DNA of 64,000 nt. Source: Micromonospora sp. Llam0. GTDB lineage: Bacteria > Actinomycetota > Actinomycetes > Mycobacteriales > Micromonosporaceae. Location of the stretch: positions 2,232,001-2,296,000 of the forward strand of contig NZ_RJJY01000002.1 in assembly GCF_003751085.1 (NCBI RefSeq). Reading direction: 5' to 3'. Below the pieces are notes generated by a model, which did not search any database, was not told where the DNA came from, and saw only the letters and a program-made list of their open reading frames with translations. The first letter of the stretch is position 1; each line of letters opens with the position of its first letter. The translations under genes were made by a program, and so were the position numbers. This document shows, piece after piece, positions 47,282 to 56,035 of this stretch.

Positions 47282-47494
47282 TCAGGTGGAGATCTGGAAC
47301 CGGGCGGGTGCCTGTGTCGTGCGTCGGACCTGGCCGGTGGCGGCGAGTCGCAGCAGATGCCGGCGGGCGGTGCCGTGAGACACCCGCAGCACCTGGGCCA
47401 GCTCATACGGACTGAAATCCAGCTCCGGGTGGGCCCGTAGGTGCAACACGAGCAACGGCGCGACCTGCCCGTCAGCACGACGGGGCCCGTTCAT
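47282..47494 (-). CDS. Small winged-helix DNA-binding protein
   Basis: 70 residues from ATG 47494. LHLRAHPELDFSPYELAQVLRVSHGTARRHLLRLAATGQVRR splits into the helix-turn-helix and wing of a MarR/ArsR-like minimal repressor. The ATG overlaps the stop of a 23-codon upstream frame that has a good ribosome-binding site. Confidence 0.55.
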   Translation of the reverse strand: MNGPRRADGQVAPLLVLHLRAHPELDFSPYELAQVLRVSHGTARRHLLRLAATGQVRRTTQAPARFQIST

Positions 47495-47562
47495 CGAACC
47501 CGGCACGGCCGCCTCCGGACGAGGTGGCGGGGCCACAGGATCGCTGGCGACGTGGGAAACAT
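47491..47562 (-). CDS. 23-codon leader peptide coupled to the winged-helix gene
   Basis: ATG 47562 is 7 nt after TGGAGG; the frame ends in TGA overlapping ATG 47494 (ATGA). The peptide is Arg/Pro-rich, as expected for a leader with no function beyond translation. Confidence 0.4.
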   Translation of the reverse strand: MFPTSPAILWPRHLVRRRPCRVR

Positions 47563-48084
47563 GGCTGTGCCTCCAGATAGGGCTTGCATCGATGAGTTCG
47601 GCGGAGCCGGCCAGGTGGCCGCTGCCGTGACGGGTGGCCCCGCATGAACGGGGAGCAGGTCGCGGCGGCCCTCGGCGAGTCGCTGCCACGCCCCGCGACA
47701 CGGCCGAGGGCTGGGCCCAGGCCGTGGCGACTCACGGCGAGTCGCACGCACGTCGCTGAGACCCGCAGGTCCCCAACCCGCCGTGGGGGTCTGGGTCGCG
47801 GGGCGACCGATGGGGATGTCGCTGCGCGGCGAGGCGGGTCAACCCACGAGCGGCATGAGGGCCGCGTGGCGGCGCTTCATGCAGGAAGATCGGTATCCCG
47901 CGTGCACGGTCAGGTGATCGCCGTCGAGTCACGCAAACGCCGAGCCGCGACGGCCGTGTTGAGCGCCAGCGGGCCGACCGGGTCGGTGACGGCCATCGAG
48001 GCGCGAAGCGGGGCTCGCCGGAGCCGGGGTGGACCACGATGGCCGGTAACGGCGCCTCGGCGGCGTGCTTTCGTGCCTTGCGGC
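47563..48084. other. Intergenic stretch, no convincing gene
   Basis: About 520 nt with open frames on both strands, all Arg/Pro-rich and without ribosome-binding sites. It likely holds the promoter for the winged-helix and four-TM genes. Confidence 0.35.
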
Positions 48085-48429
48085 TTACGGTGCCTGCCGG
48101 GCGGGAGCCCGGCAGGCACGCCGACGTGCGTCGCTCAGCTTTGTTCGGCCGGGCTCAGCACCCGGCAGGTGGTCCCACTCGACGTGGCCCGTAACCTCGA
48201 TCAGCACCGCCGACTCTTGCCGGTCCACCCCGACAGGTTCGTAGCTGATGTCGGTCAGTCCGACGATTGAGCCGGTCACCCACTCCGAGGCGTTGTCGTT
48301 GAAGCCGTCGAGCTCCCACTCGATGAGATCAGTCAACGGCACCCCGACGATCGTCGAAACGAACCCCTGGTCGTCTACGGCGGCACGTAACTCTGCCTCG
48401 GTCATCGCACGCCCCAATCGCTCGGCCAT
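48085..48429 (-). CDS. Small uncharacterised protein
   Basis: 114 residues with AGAGAGGAG before ATG 48429. Acidic, with a beta-rich core (LIEWELDGFNDNASEWV, AVLIEVTGHVEW) and a basic C-terminus. No domain recognised. A perfect 9-bp hairpin lies 46 nt upstream. Confidence 0.55.
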   Translation of the reverse strand: MAERLGRAMTEAELRAAVDDQGFVSTIVGVPLTDLIEWELDGFNDNASEWVTGSIVGLTDISYEPVGVDRQESAVLIEVTGHVEWDHLPGAEPGRTKLSDARRRACRAPARQAP

Positions 48430-48474
48430 GTCTGCTCCTCTCTTTCTGTCGCATCGTTCGTGCGGCGGTGGCGA

Positions 48475-48496
48475 CCGGCCGGGCTTTCCCGGCCGG
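48475..48496. promoter_or_regulatory. Leader hairpin
   Basis: CCGGCCGGG / CCCGGCCGG, perfect 9-bp stem, CTTT loop, between stop 48514 and start 48429. Confidence 0.5.
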
Positions 48497-48513
48497 CGCC
48501 ATCTCCCGCGCGG

Positions 48514-48942
48514 TCAGTCGCCCGGCGGCGCTGTTCTCCAGCGCGGTAGCCGGATTTCGCGGACGGCGTAGCTGAGGGGGTAGTCGTCCTCGTCGTCGTT
48601 GTCGACGTACGGCCAGGCGTCTCTGCCACCTTCGGCCCACGCGTCCTCGACCAGCCTCTGGATCGTGCGGTCGAGCTGGGGGTATTGGTCGTAGTTGTCC
48701 AGGGCCAGCCGCCTGCCGCGCGGACCGTAGAACCCGACCGCCATGCACCAGGCGTCGTCACCGTCGTCCACGGTTGCCCGCACCTTCACCGCCTCGGGAA
48801 AGCGGGCGCGGACCGCGTTCGCGATCTCCACCTCGGTCATGCGGCGCAGCCGCCGAGTGGCGCTGTCCGCCCGGCGGCTCCACGCCGCACGCGCCGCTGC
48901 CCGTTCGGTCGGTGACGCCGCCGAATACTCGCTGATGTTCAT
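48514..48942 (-). CDS. Uncharacterised acidic protein
   Basis: 142 residues. Arg-rich helical start, then a compact region (EIANAVRARFPEAVKVRATV ... MAVGFYGPRGRRLALDN) and an acidic stretch (DNDDEDDYP). ATG 48942 overlaps the previous stop (ATGA). No domain recognised. Confidence 0.55.
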   Translation of the reverse strand: MNISEYSAASPTERAAARAAWSRRADSATRRLRRMTEVEIANAVRARFPEAVKVRATVDDGDDAWCMAVGFYGPRGRRLALDNYDQYPQLDRTIQRLVEDAWAEGGRDAWPYVDNDDEDDYPLSYAVREIRLPRWRTAPPGD

Positions 48943-49433
48943 CTGCCATGCCTTCCGTCCGTCGCATGGCCCATACGGCAGGTGTGCCGACCGGGCTGAC
49001 CTTCGTCCTGATCGTGTCCTGCCCACGAACGGGGTCCGGGTCCGCCGACCCGTTCGGGAAACCGTCCGGCGGTGCCGCGCTGCCACGAATGGGCCGGCAC
49101 GGTCGGGTCGTCGGTGCGCTGCCGGCGCCGCAGCACCCGCAGCGGCTCCCGCTTCGCGCCCAGCGGCCGGTGTTCGTAGCGTTCTTCCAGACAGCGCACG
49201 AAGTCCACGTTCGAGGCGAACGGGTAGAACACGCCCTTGTGCCAGGTGCCGCCGAGCCGGTCGCAGCAAGCAACCGAGACGGGGTACCAGCCGTTGAGGC
49301 TGACGGTGAGGCAGTGCCCGCATGTCAAGTCGAGCTCGAATACACACAGCCGGTGCAGTTCCGTTCGGTCGTCTTGTGCCATGCCGGACGGCGGCGCCGC
49401 CCCATGCCCCTCCGGGCTGCGCGTGCCGGTCAT
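48939..49433 (-). CDS. Uncharacterised cysteine-containing protein between sigma factor and acidic protein
   Basis: 164 residues. LTCGHC and VACCDRL near the N-terminal third may bind metal. The C-terminal half is charged and possibly disordered. It overlaps the sigma-factor gene by ATGA on one side and the 48514-48942 gene on the other, so all three are co-translated. Confidence 0.55.
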   Translation of the reverse strand: MTGTRSPEGHGAAPPSGMAQDDRTELHRLCVFELDLTCGHCLTVSLNGWYPVSVACCDRLGGTWHKGVFYPFASNVDFVRCLEERYEHRPLGAKREPLRVLRRRQRTDDPTVPAHSWQRGTAGRFPERVGGPGPRSWAGHDQDEGQPGRHTCRMGHATDGRHGR

Positions 49434-50011
49434 ACGGCACCGGCTACATCGATCACCATGCGGATCCGGCGAATAGCGCGGCGTTCCAGGCCGCGTACCG
49501 CGTCCCGGCTGCGGCCCATCTCGGTGGCGGCAACGTCGCGCGGGTGACCGGCCAGACGCAGCTCGACCGCCTGGCGTTGGGCGAGGGTCAACGGCGCGGC
49601 GGCGAGCAGCGCGGCCACCAGCACCATTCGCGGCGTGTCCGATCGAGTGACGGGCGTGGCGGGTGGCGCTTGGTGGAGTTCGTGGGCGGCGCGGCGGTAT
49701 CGGCGCATCCCCCACGAGTGCCTGGTGCAGGCGCGGCCGGCCAGGCGCAGCAGCCAGCCGACCACGTCGTCGTCGGCGGTGGTGAGGCTGGCGAGCGCAT
49801 CGGTGAACGTGTCGTGGACCAGGTCATCGACGGCGTGCTGGTCGCGGACGCGCACGCCGACGTAGCGGCGTAGCAGGTCCCGGTAGCCGTCGTAGAGGGC
49901 GGCGAATGCGTCGATGTCGCCGGCTTGTGCCCGATGGAGCAGGGCGACGGCATGCGGTGTGGTGCGGATCCGTCCGTCGTGACCGACGGACAGGCTGATC
50001 GGTGGTGCCAT
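49430..50011 (-). CDS. ECF-like RNA polymerase sigma factor
   Basis: 193 residues. Region 2 (GDIDAFAALYDGYRDLLRRYV ... DLVHDTFTDALASL, shown here in parts) and region 4 (LTLAQRQAVELRLAGH ... EMGRSRDAVRGLERRA) are both present, with no anti-sigma gene obvious nearby. It could switch on element genes, for example during transfer. GGAGG before ATG 50011. A perfect 12-bp hairpin lies 25 nt upstream. Confidence 0.8.
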   Translation of the reverse strand: MAPPISLSVGHDGRIRTTPHAVALLHRAQAGDIDAFAALYDGYRDLLRRYVGVRVRDQHAVDDLVHDTFTDALASLTTADDDVVGWLLRLAGRACTRHSWGMRRYRRAAHELHQAPPATPVTRSDTPRMVLVAALLAAAPLTLAQRQAVELRLAGHPRDVAATEMGRSRDAVRGLERRAIRRIRMVIDVAGAV

Positions 50012-50035
50012 GTCGAACCTCCTGGGGTTGGGGGT

Positions 50036-50064
50036 CCGGGCACGGCCCTGGTGGCCGTGCCCGG
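50036..50064. promoter_or_regulatory. Leader hairpin, copy 1 of a repeated element
   Basis: CCGGGCACGGCC / GGCCGTGCCCGG, perfect 12-bp stem, 5-nt loop, 25 nt before the sigma-factor start. The stem recurs at 59311-59339 before an unrelated gene. Confidence 0.6.
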
Positions 50065-50200
50065 GTGCGCGGGTGTGCGCTGGTGGCCGGGCTTCGACCG
50101 AAGGACATGAGGTAGCTGCGGAGACCCGCCGCCCGTGTTCAGGGCCAGGTTCTGCGGCTGGGGGCAGCGGGCTGCGAGATGGTGGCGCCGCCGTGGGGTG

Positions 50201-51322
50201 TCAGGCCGCGGATTGGCCGGCCTGCGGCGTGCCTGTGGCCTGCAGGATCCTGGTGACAGCCTGGTTGACGCGGTGCGCGATGAGGCCGAGGGCTTCCACC
50301 GCGGCGTCGATGCCGCTGGTGCGGGCGTCGTCGGTAAACTCGTCGAAGGCGATGTGCCCGATGGCCAGGTTCACGTCGTGGACGCCGATGTGCAGGTCGG
50401 CGGTGAGCAGTGCGCCGCCGTCGATGCCGTCGCCGTACGCGGTGCGCCACAGGTACACGCCGGTAGCGGGCGGGTGCAGACGCCAGACCTGCGGATGCGG
50501 ATCGTCGGCCAGCGACCGCAGCAGGTCGCCGAGGCGGGCCGCGATCGTGATCTCCTCGGTGGCGAACGACTCGTCGATGCCGAACTCGTCCGCGACCCCC
50601 TCGGCAAGCCACCTGCGGGCGGCGTCCGGTCGGTACGTCACGATTTCCCGCGACGGCGCGATCGGTACCAGCACACCGCTTTCTCCGGCGATGGTGCGTT
50701 CGGTGTCGTCACCCGCCCTGTCGCCACCGTCGGGCGATCGGGGCGGTATGCCCAGGAGGCTGGGAACGTTGTCCGCGTAGTCGTCGAACTCCATCCTCTC
50801 CCGGCTCAGGTCCACGCCCAGGGCGGCGGCGGCGCCGCGGGCGCCGAACATGTCGGTGAGCAGGTCCTCCACGGCGTCGCTGTCGATCTCGTACGGCACG
50901 CTGTCACCATCAGTGAAGTAGACGGTCGCGAGACCGCCGCTGAGGAAGTAGCCATCGTCCCACTCCATAGCGTGCAGGACTATCCACCGGGGCGCGCGGC
51001 CGTCGAGGTCCTGCGGATGGTCGGCGAGGTACTGCCTGATCAGGCTGATCAGGGCGTCGTCCTGATCGGCGTCACGGGCCTGCCGGAGCAGGTCCAGCAG
51101 CTCGTCGCGGGTGACGGCGTCGAGCCCGTCCACGGTGTGAGCGGTGACGTGGCCGCGCATCATCGGCCAATGCGCGTCGATCGCGGCGGACACGGCGCCG
51201 TCGTGGACCGCGCGGCGCAGCACGGCCGCGAAGTCGCGGGCCGCGTCGGCGACGCCGATGTCGAAGGTCCGTGCCCACTGCTGGGCGTCGTAGTCGAAGA
51301 CCAGCGGGATGATGACTTTCAT
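50201..51322 (-). CDS. Uncharacterised acidic element-cargo protein
   Basis: 373 residues, strongly acidic. The first third is helical (ARDFAAVLRRAVHDGAV). The middle is DALISLIRQYLADHP with a beta-rich region (YFLSGGLATVYFTDGD). The end is LIAHRVNQAVTRILQATG, similar in layout to the 239-residue protein at 39853-40572. Start ATG 51322 follows GAAGGA. No known domain. Confidence 0.6.
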   Translation of the reverse strand: MKVIIPLVFDYDAQQWARTFDIGVADAARDFAAVLRRAVHDGAVSAAIDAHWPMMRGHVTAHTVDGLDAVTRDELLDLLRQARDADQDDALISLIRQYLADHPQDLDGRAPRWIVLHAMEWDDGYFLSGGLATVYFTDGDSVPYEIDSDAVEDLLTDMFGARGAAAALGVDLSRERMEFDDYADNVPSLLGIPPRSPDGGDRAGDDTERTIAGESGVLVPIAPSREIVTYRPDAARRWLAEGVADEFGIDESFATEEITIAARLGDLLRSLADDPHPQVWRLHPPATGVYLWRTAYGDGIDGGALLTADLHIGVHDVNLAIGHIAFDEFTDDARTSGIDAAVEALGLIAHRVNQAVTRILQATGTPQAGQSAA

Positions 51323-51481
51323 CGAAGTCCTTCCGTGAAGGGTCGTGCGAGGCGGTCGGTCAACCCGTCGGCATGAGAGAGCTGCGGACCGGTGGTGGCG
51401 TCGTGCGCGGCAGAGCAGTCCGCGGCGCGGCAGCGCCGACGTGAAAGTCGGCCGTCGCGGGTGGTGTCGCTCACCGGTCGG

Positions 51482-51958
51482 TCACAGGCGTCCGGGCCCG
51501 GGTACCGGACGTCGGCGGGTACGCAGCTGCGACGCCCGGGTGAACACCTCACGGCTCGGAACGGACCAGCCGTCGCCCGGCCGGACGGTGCGGTTGCCCT
51601 GGAGGTCGATGAGGATGTACCAGCCGTGCTCGCCGGGCGCCTGGCGGGCGGGGTCGACCGGTCCGTGCGCGGCGAGGTAGGCGGGGATGCAAGCCTTCGC
51701 CTGCTGCCGCAGCCGGGTGACCCAGCGGTAGGCGTCGCTGGCCGTCCAGCCCGGGTGCTCACACGACTGGTAGATCAGCGAGGCCGCGGCGACGGCGACG
51801 ACCTCGGGGTCTATCCGGCCGGGGTAGGACCGGAACCGGTAGGTGTCGACGTCGCGGTCACGGAACCCGTCCGGGCCGGGCCGATCACCGTCCCGGTCGA
51901 CCGGGTAGCGGTGGGCGACGCTGGCGAGGTCTTCCTTCCACAGCAGCCGACCGGTCAC
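51482..51958 (-). CDS. Uncharacterised protein, possibly the frameshifted C-terminus of the flavoprotein
   Basis: 158 residues from GTG 51958, which has no ribosome-binding site. It overlaps the 3' end of the flavoprotein gene. Removing one C from the CCC tract at 51994-51996 (minus strand) would join the two frames (LIDGRLQWNLVTREHADV). If so this is not a separate gene. Contains SLIYQSCEHPGWTASDAYRW; no domain recognised. Confidence 0.4.
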   Translation of the reverse strand: MTGRLLWKEDLASVAHRYPVDRDGDRPGPDGFRDRDVDTYRFRSYPGRIDPEVVAVAAASLIYQSCEHPGWTASDAYRWVTRLRQQAKACIPAYLAAHGPVDPARQAPGEHGWYILIDLQGNRTVRPGDGWSVPSREVFTRASQLRTRRRPVPGPGRL

Positions 51959-53060
51959 GTCGGCGTGCTCGCGGGTGACGAGATTCCACTGCAGGGCGGC
52001 CGTCGATCAGCGCCGCCCCGGGCAGGCCGACCGGCCGCGCCCGGCGGCTCAACACACTGAGCCTCCGCGCGCCGAGACGATCCGGCCGCAGGTAGCGGCC
52101 GATCGCCTGGTATCGGCCGCGAATGTCCTGTTGCCACTCGTCACAGCTGGTTGGCAGTTCGTCGGAGTACCAGTCGATCTGGTCGACGCTGTCCAACGCC
52201 GCGGCGGCCATGAGCGGTTGCGGCGCAATGCCGAGAAAGGACTCGGCGGCGCACTTGGCGGAGTCGCCGCTGCCGACGATCGCGACACGACGTAGACCGC
52301 GCAGCGGCCACATGCCGGCCATGCGCTGCATGAACTGCGGGAAGGTCAGGATCGTTTCGCCATTGGCGATGTCGTGGTCGTCTGGATCGCCCAGCCCTCG
52401 TGCGTCGATGACTAGTCCGGCGAGCAGCGTGGTGCGGCTGTCCATGTCGATTTCCACCTCGGATCGGTCCCCGGAGACCGAGAGGACCTCGGCGTTGGTC
52501 ACCACGTCAGCGAACTGGGCCAATGTCAACCGGATCACGAACGCCATGTCGGAGTTGGTCTGGTACTCCGCCATGGACAGAGCTGACGCCTGGATCGGTG
52601 CCCCGGGCAGGTAGTTCAGGCTTGCTCGCTGGTCGCCGGCCAGTCCCGCGTTCCCTGCGCGGTTACGGGAATTCAGGTAGAAGGTTGGGCGTGTGGTCAT
52701 CGCGAAGGCGCCACCAACCCGATCGCTTCGCTCCAGCACCAGCGGCCTCGGGTGACCGCTGAGCACGCGGACCGCGGCGTACACCGCCGCGTGGAATCCG
52801 CTACCGATGATGACCTCACGGTCGGTGCCGCTGGTGTCCAGGATGCTGTCCTGGCGCGGCTCGTCCGACCAGTAGGCGTCCATAAGCTGGTCGGCGACAT
52901 CGCGGCCGTTCGGGTCGAGGGCGATCCCGGTGAGCCGCGCCACCAACGGGGTCGGGAACTCGGCCTGCCGTTGCATCATCGCCCGCATCCCCGCGGAGGC
53001 GGACTGCCGCAGAGAAACGGCGGTAAGAAGGGAGTCGATCTGTGCGGACGGCTCGAACAT
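51885..53060 (-). CDS. FAD/NAD(P)-dependent oxidoreductase, probably frameshifted at its end
   Basis: 391 residues as annotated. Two dinucleotide-binding motifs are visible: VIIGSGFHAAVYAAV with GxGxxA-type spacing near 85, and VAIVGSGDSAKCAAE near 255, the layout of flavin monooxygenases and thioredoxin-reductase-like enzymes. The last 40 residues are Arg/Pro-rich and look out of frame; the true end is probably in the frame of 51482-51958. A redox enzyme is unusual cargo here; the substrate is unknown. Confidence 0.65.
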   Translation of the reverse strand: MFEPSAQIDSLLTAVSLRQSASAGMRAMMQRQAEFPTPLVARLTGIALDPNGRDVADQLMDAYWSDEPRQDSILDTSGTDREVIIGSGFHAAVYAAVRVLSGHPRPLVLERSDRVGGAFAMTTRPTFYLNSRNRAGNAGLAGDQRASLNYLPGAPIQASALSMAEYQTNSDMAFVIRLTLAQFADVVTNAEVLSVSGDRSEVEIDMDSRTTLLAGLVIDARGLGDPDDHDIANGETILTFPQFMQRMAGMWPLRGLRRVAIVGSGDSAKCAAESFLGIAPQPLMAAAALDSVDQIDWYSDELPTSCDEWQQDIRGRYQAIGRYLRPDRLGARRLSVLSRRARPVGLPGAALIDGRPAVESRHPRARRRDRSAAVEGRPRQRRPPLPGRPGR

Positions 53061-53093
53061 GGGCCCCGCATCCTTTCTGCGTTGGCCGGGTCA

Positions 53094-53156
53094 CCTCGCC
53101 GGGCCGGCGCACTGCCCCCGGGAGACTCCCCCGGGGGCGGCACGTGGCCGGCGAGG
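53094..53156. promoter_or_regulatory. Nested leader hairpin upstream of the flavoprotein
   Basis: Outer stem CCTCGCCGG (53094-53102) / CCGGCGAGG (53148-53156) encloses an inner stem GCCCCCGGG (53114-53122) / CCCGGGGGC (53130-53138). Both are perfect 9-bp pairs. 34 nt upstream of the start at 53060. Confidence 0.55.
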
Positions 53157-53405
53157 TTCCGGAAGGGTCAAACGGTTTGGGCTGCTGGGCTGGCGGTCAC
53201 CAGCCCCAGTTGGGGCAGATCGCCGACCCGGTCGGCGTGGGACATCAGCACATCGCCGGACGGCTTCGGGCCACACCACGGACTGCTGACCGTGCAAGGA
53301 GTCAGCGTCAGCGGCGGGTGCCGAGACCGGCGACGTGGCGGGTGCCGGCAGCGCCAACGAGTTACCCGGCCGGGTGGGGTAAGGAGATGTCGTCGCTGGC
53401 GAGGC
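53157..53405. other. Non-coding stretch upstream of the flavoprotein leader
   Basis: About 250 nt; together with the leader hairpin, 345 nt lie between the flavoprotein start (53060) and the end of the broken gene at 53406. No credible frame. Confidence 0.35.
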
Positions 53406-53693
53406 CTAGCGGGGCACTCCTGCCTCGGCGAAGACTTGGCCCAGGAACGACTCGTTGAGGTCGACGATGTTGGAACAGTGTTCGTCGTAGCCGTCCAGGT
53501 TGGCGGCCATGTCTTCCCATTCGGTGTCGCTGGCTCGATCTCGATGTGCTCGTGGTCCATCCATCACGGCGATTCCCGCCCGCCGAGCCAGGTCCAGCAG
53601 CGCATTCGTGGGCGCGCCGGGCAGCGCGACGTATGCCGGTTAGGCGTCCGCAATATCGGCCGTGCGGATGGGCTGCGGGCCGCTGATCGTCAT
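53406..53693 (-). pseudogene. Small gene interrupted by an in-frame TAA
   Basis: From ATG 53693 (AGGAGG upstream) the frame reads 17 codons to TAA at 53640-53642, then continues in the same frame for 77 codons of ordinary-looking protein (ALLDLARRAGIAVMDGP ... ANLDGYDEHCSNIVDLNE) to TAG at 53406. A single base change or error would restore a 95-residue protein. Function unknown. Confidence 0.5.
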
Positions 53694-53715
53694 GAGCGGG
53701 CGCCTCCTGCCATCG

Positions 53716-53870
53716 CCTTGAGCTGCTTGCCGGCAGCGCAGTGCAGTAACGGCAAGCACACCGTCGCCGCGCTCGCCACCGAGGCCGGCATCTCTGGGCA
53801 GCGGTTCTACGAGCGTCACGCCGATCTCGTCGCCGAGCTTCAAGTCCAGCACCGGACCTGTGGCACCGGA
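53716..53870 (+). pseudogene. Fragment resembling a recombinase-associated DUF6262-type protein
   Basis: NGKHTVAALATEAGISGQRF and YERHADLVAELQ resemble the helix-turn-helix segment of small proteins encoded beside tyrosine recombinases in actinobacterial mobile elements. No start or recombinase nearby, so a remnant. Confidence 0.35.
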
Positions 53871-54094
53871 CGTGCAGGTTCTGCAGCAGCAACTGGCCCA
53901 TAGTCGACGCCGGACTGCGAACTCGAACATCACGTGACAGTCCTCCAGGAACGAGTACGCACCCTCGGCGCACTGATAACCGAACTTACCCACGAAGCCC
54001 AGTCCGGTAGCGTCATCACGCTGCCCGTGAAACGACGCCGCGGAAGCTGAATCACCGCGCCGACAGGTAACTCCCTCGGATACGAAAGGCTACG

Positions 54095-54514
54095 ATGAGG
54101 TCAATACCTCCGTCCGATGTCGAGCTGGACGCAATGTTGTTGCGGTCGCGCGTGCCGTTCCAAGAGATCGACAGTTGGAGCCGCGGCTTCGCTGAGCGGA
54201 TCATGTACATGGTGGGCACGACCGAGCCCGCCACCGACCAGCTCCGCGTTCAGGTTCGGCAGGGTGCGCTGTTCGCGTTGCACTGGATCGGCCGAACCAC
54301 CGATCCAACCTGGTCCCGCATCGCCGACGCCAACGGCGACCTGGACTGGGTCAACTCGATCGACGGGCTCATCCGCTACTGCCGCTGGTTCGTCGAGCAC
54401 GGCATCCTCACCGGGCACGGATTCGACTACTCCCGCTACCTCGAAGCCGCAGCCAGGAATGCAGATCAGCCCGACGAGCAACAGTCCAACGCCAGCCCCG
54501 GTTCCGGTCGATGA
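54095..54514 (+). CDS. Uncharacterised plus-strand protein inside the minus-strand block
   Basis: 139 residues, helical and Trp-rich (DSWSRGFAERIMYMVG, IDGLIRYCRWFVEHG). It is the only convincing rightward gene within the 45-64 kb block. It overlaps convergently with a broken leftward gene. No domain recognised; no strong ribosome-binding site. Confidence 0.5.
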   Translation: MRSIPPSDVELDAMLLRSRVPFQEIDSWSRGFAERIMYMVGTTEPATDQLRVQVRQGALFALHWIGRTTDPTWSRIADANGDLDWVNSIDGLIRYCRWFVEHGILTGHGFDYSRYLEAAARNADQPDEQQSNASPGSGR

Positions 54515-54881
54515 ATAGAGCGGCGGGCGTACTTCCGGTCCGCTGGTAGGCAGACGACCCTCCCGATCGTCTGAAGAAGCGTTGGCTTGGCTCCGTACCG
54601 AGGGGTATGAGACTTGCGCCGGACCGTGGACTTCGACAGGTGTCGGCCGGGCGAGAGAAGGGCGATTGTGAGGGTGTCGCTGTGCAGGGTGGCGTCGCCG
54701 CATGCGCGTCCGGCGTCCGGCGGGGGTCGGCCAGCAAGACTTTGGTCAGCCGACCCGCCGGCTGGTCCGCCCAGACGGTGACCAGGCGGGCGCCGATAGG
54801 TAGGTGACCGAGGTGCACGGGTTGATCGGTGACCGGCGGTAGCAGCATCGCGGCGAGGCGGCCGTGGTGCGGTTCGGTCAT
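54466..54881 (-). pseudogene. Broken small gene, frame lost near 54720
   Basis: ATG 54881 overlaps the previous stop (ATGA). The first 50 residues (LAAMLLPPVTDQPVHLG ... RLVTVWADQPAGRL) look coding. After a CCCCC tract near 54725 the better frame changes; the sequel (ATLHSDTLTIALLSPGRHL) ends at 54466. A one-base deletion in the tract would explain it. Confidence 0.4.
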
Positions 54882-55208
54882 CGGGCGATCACCACCTCGT
54901 CGCCGAGGATGGCGAACCACGGGATGGCCGTCGCTTGGCGCGGCAGTGCCAGCCAGCCGTCGATGGCCGTGATCGGGCCGTTGGGTCGGGCGGCGGATGC
55001 CCGTCGGTGAAGCCAGGGTCGTCCTCGGCGTGGCTGCCCCAGCGGTGAGGGTGCTGGCGAAGATCCGGATCGCTTCCCGCGTGACCGCGTCAACGCTGCC
55101 GCTCAGGATCGGCGTGTCGTCCCAGTCGATCAGCCCATACACGTCCCTGCCGGATGCCGCCGCCCGGTGTGCTCCTGCTCGGCGGGTGCCCACCCGTCGG
55201 GTCTTCAT
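54878..55208 (-). pseudogene. Small gene with a C-tract frameshift near 55010
   Basis: ATG 55208 overlaps the stop of the degenerate GGDEF gene (ATGA). The first 55 residues (DVYGLIDWDDTPILSGSVD) and the last 35 (ITAIDGWLALPRQATAIPW ... LGDEVVIAR) are coding-like but in different frames. Removing one C near 55000-55010 joins them into a protein of about 109 residues. Confidence 0.45.
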
Positions 55209-55876
55209 CGGACATCCCCGCCGTCGGCGCGCGAGACGGGTGCGGTGTCGAGGCCGCGCATCGTCGCGGGGTCGAAGACCGCGGTGCGCCTACGGCCGGC
55301 CCGCTTCGCCACGCGCAGGACGCGATCGGCGCGCCCGAGCGCGAGCCGCCGATCGCGGTCGGCGTGCGGGGAGAAGGGGGCGATACCAGCGCAGGCGGTG
55401 ACGGTGACGGTGATGGGGCGCCCGGTGAGCTGGATGTCGGTCGGCTCGGCGACGGCGGCGACCAGCCCTGTGGCGTGGCGGCCAGCGTCGGCGGGGTCGT
55501 CGAGCAGGACGGCGAACTCGTCGCGTCGCAGCCGGAACATCCGCCCGCGGGCGGCGGAGGCGGGGTGCTGGAGGCGACCGGCGGTCAGGACGAGCAGTTG
55601 GTCGAGCGCCCGGTCGCCGAAGCGTCCGACGAACGTCCGTGTGCCGTCGAGGTTGATCAGGATCACCGTGATCTGCCGTCTGGTGGCGGCCAGCGCGGCG
55701 TGGAAGCCGGCGCGGTTACCGAGGCCGGTCAGGTCGTCGCGATGGGCGGCGTGCACGGCGGCGGTGATGGCCGCGCGGTGGCGGGCGGTGGTACGCCGTC
55801 GGGTCAGGTGGTGGGTGATGCCGGCGGTGACCGTCATGGCCGCCAGGAGCGCGATGATCTGTGCGGGGGTGGACAC
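55205..55876 (-). CDS. Degenerate GGDEF-domain protein
   Basis: 223 residues. One N-terminal membrane helix (IIALLAAMTVTAG), then a diguanylate-cyclase fold with DDLTGLGNRAGF. The active-site signature is RRDEF (117-121) instead of GGDEF, so catalysis is unlikely; it may bind GTP or c-di-GMP or act by contact. GTG 55876 follows GGAGG by 11 nt. A perfect 12-bp hairpin lies 40 nt upstream. An intact GGDEF protein is encoded at 61990-62781. Confidence 0.7.
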   Translation of the reverse strand: MSTPAQIIALLAAMTVTAGITHHLTRRRTTARHRAAITAAVHAAHRDDLTGLGNRAGFHAALAATRRQITVILINLDGTRTFVGRFGDRALDQLLVLTAGRLQHPASAARGRMFRLRRDEFAVLLDDPADAGRHATGLVAAVAEPTDIQLTGRPITVTVTACAGIAPFSPHADRDRRLALGRADRVLRVAKRAGRRRTAVFDPATMRGLDTAPVSRADGGDVR

Positions 55877-55915
55877 TGGTGCCCACACCTCCAATCCCAG
55901 GGTTGGGAGGTGTCG

Positions 55916-55945
55916 AGGGCAGCCGGGTGCCACCGGCTGCCCTCA
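55916..55945. promoter_or_regulatory. Leader hairpin
   Basis: GAGGGCAGCCGG / CCGGCTGCCCTC, perfect 12-bp stem, 6-nt loop, 40 nt before the GGDEF-like start. A second inverted repeat (GCGCGAA / TTCGCGC) lies at 55958-55977. Confidence 0.55.
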
Positions 55946-56035
55946 CCTGAAGCGGTGCGCGAACCCGCGTTCGCGCGGGGTCGCGGCAAGTACCGATGGG
56001 CACCCCTGCGCGGGCACCGAGTGGAGCGGGGCGTA

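Noticed and set aside
52752..53903. 383-residue plus-strand open frame
   Set aside because: Mostly a shadow of the flavoprotein and its leader; only the DUF6262-like stretch near the end looks meaningful and is listed as a remnant.
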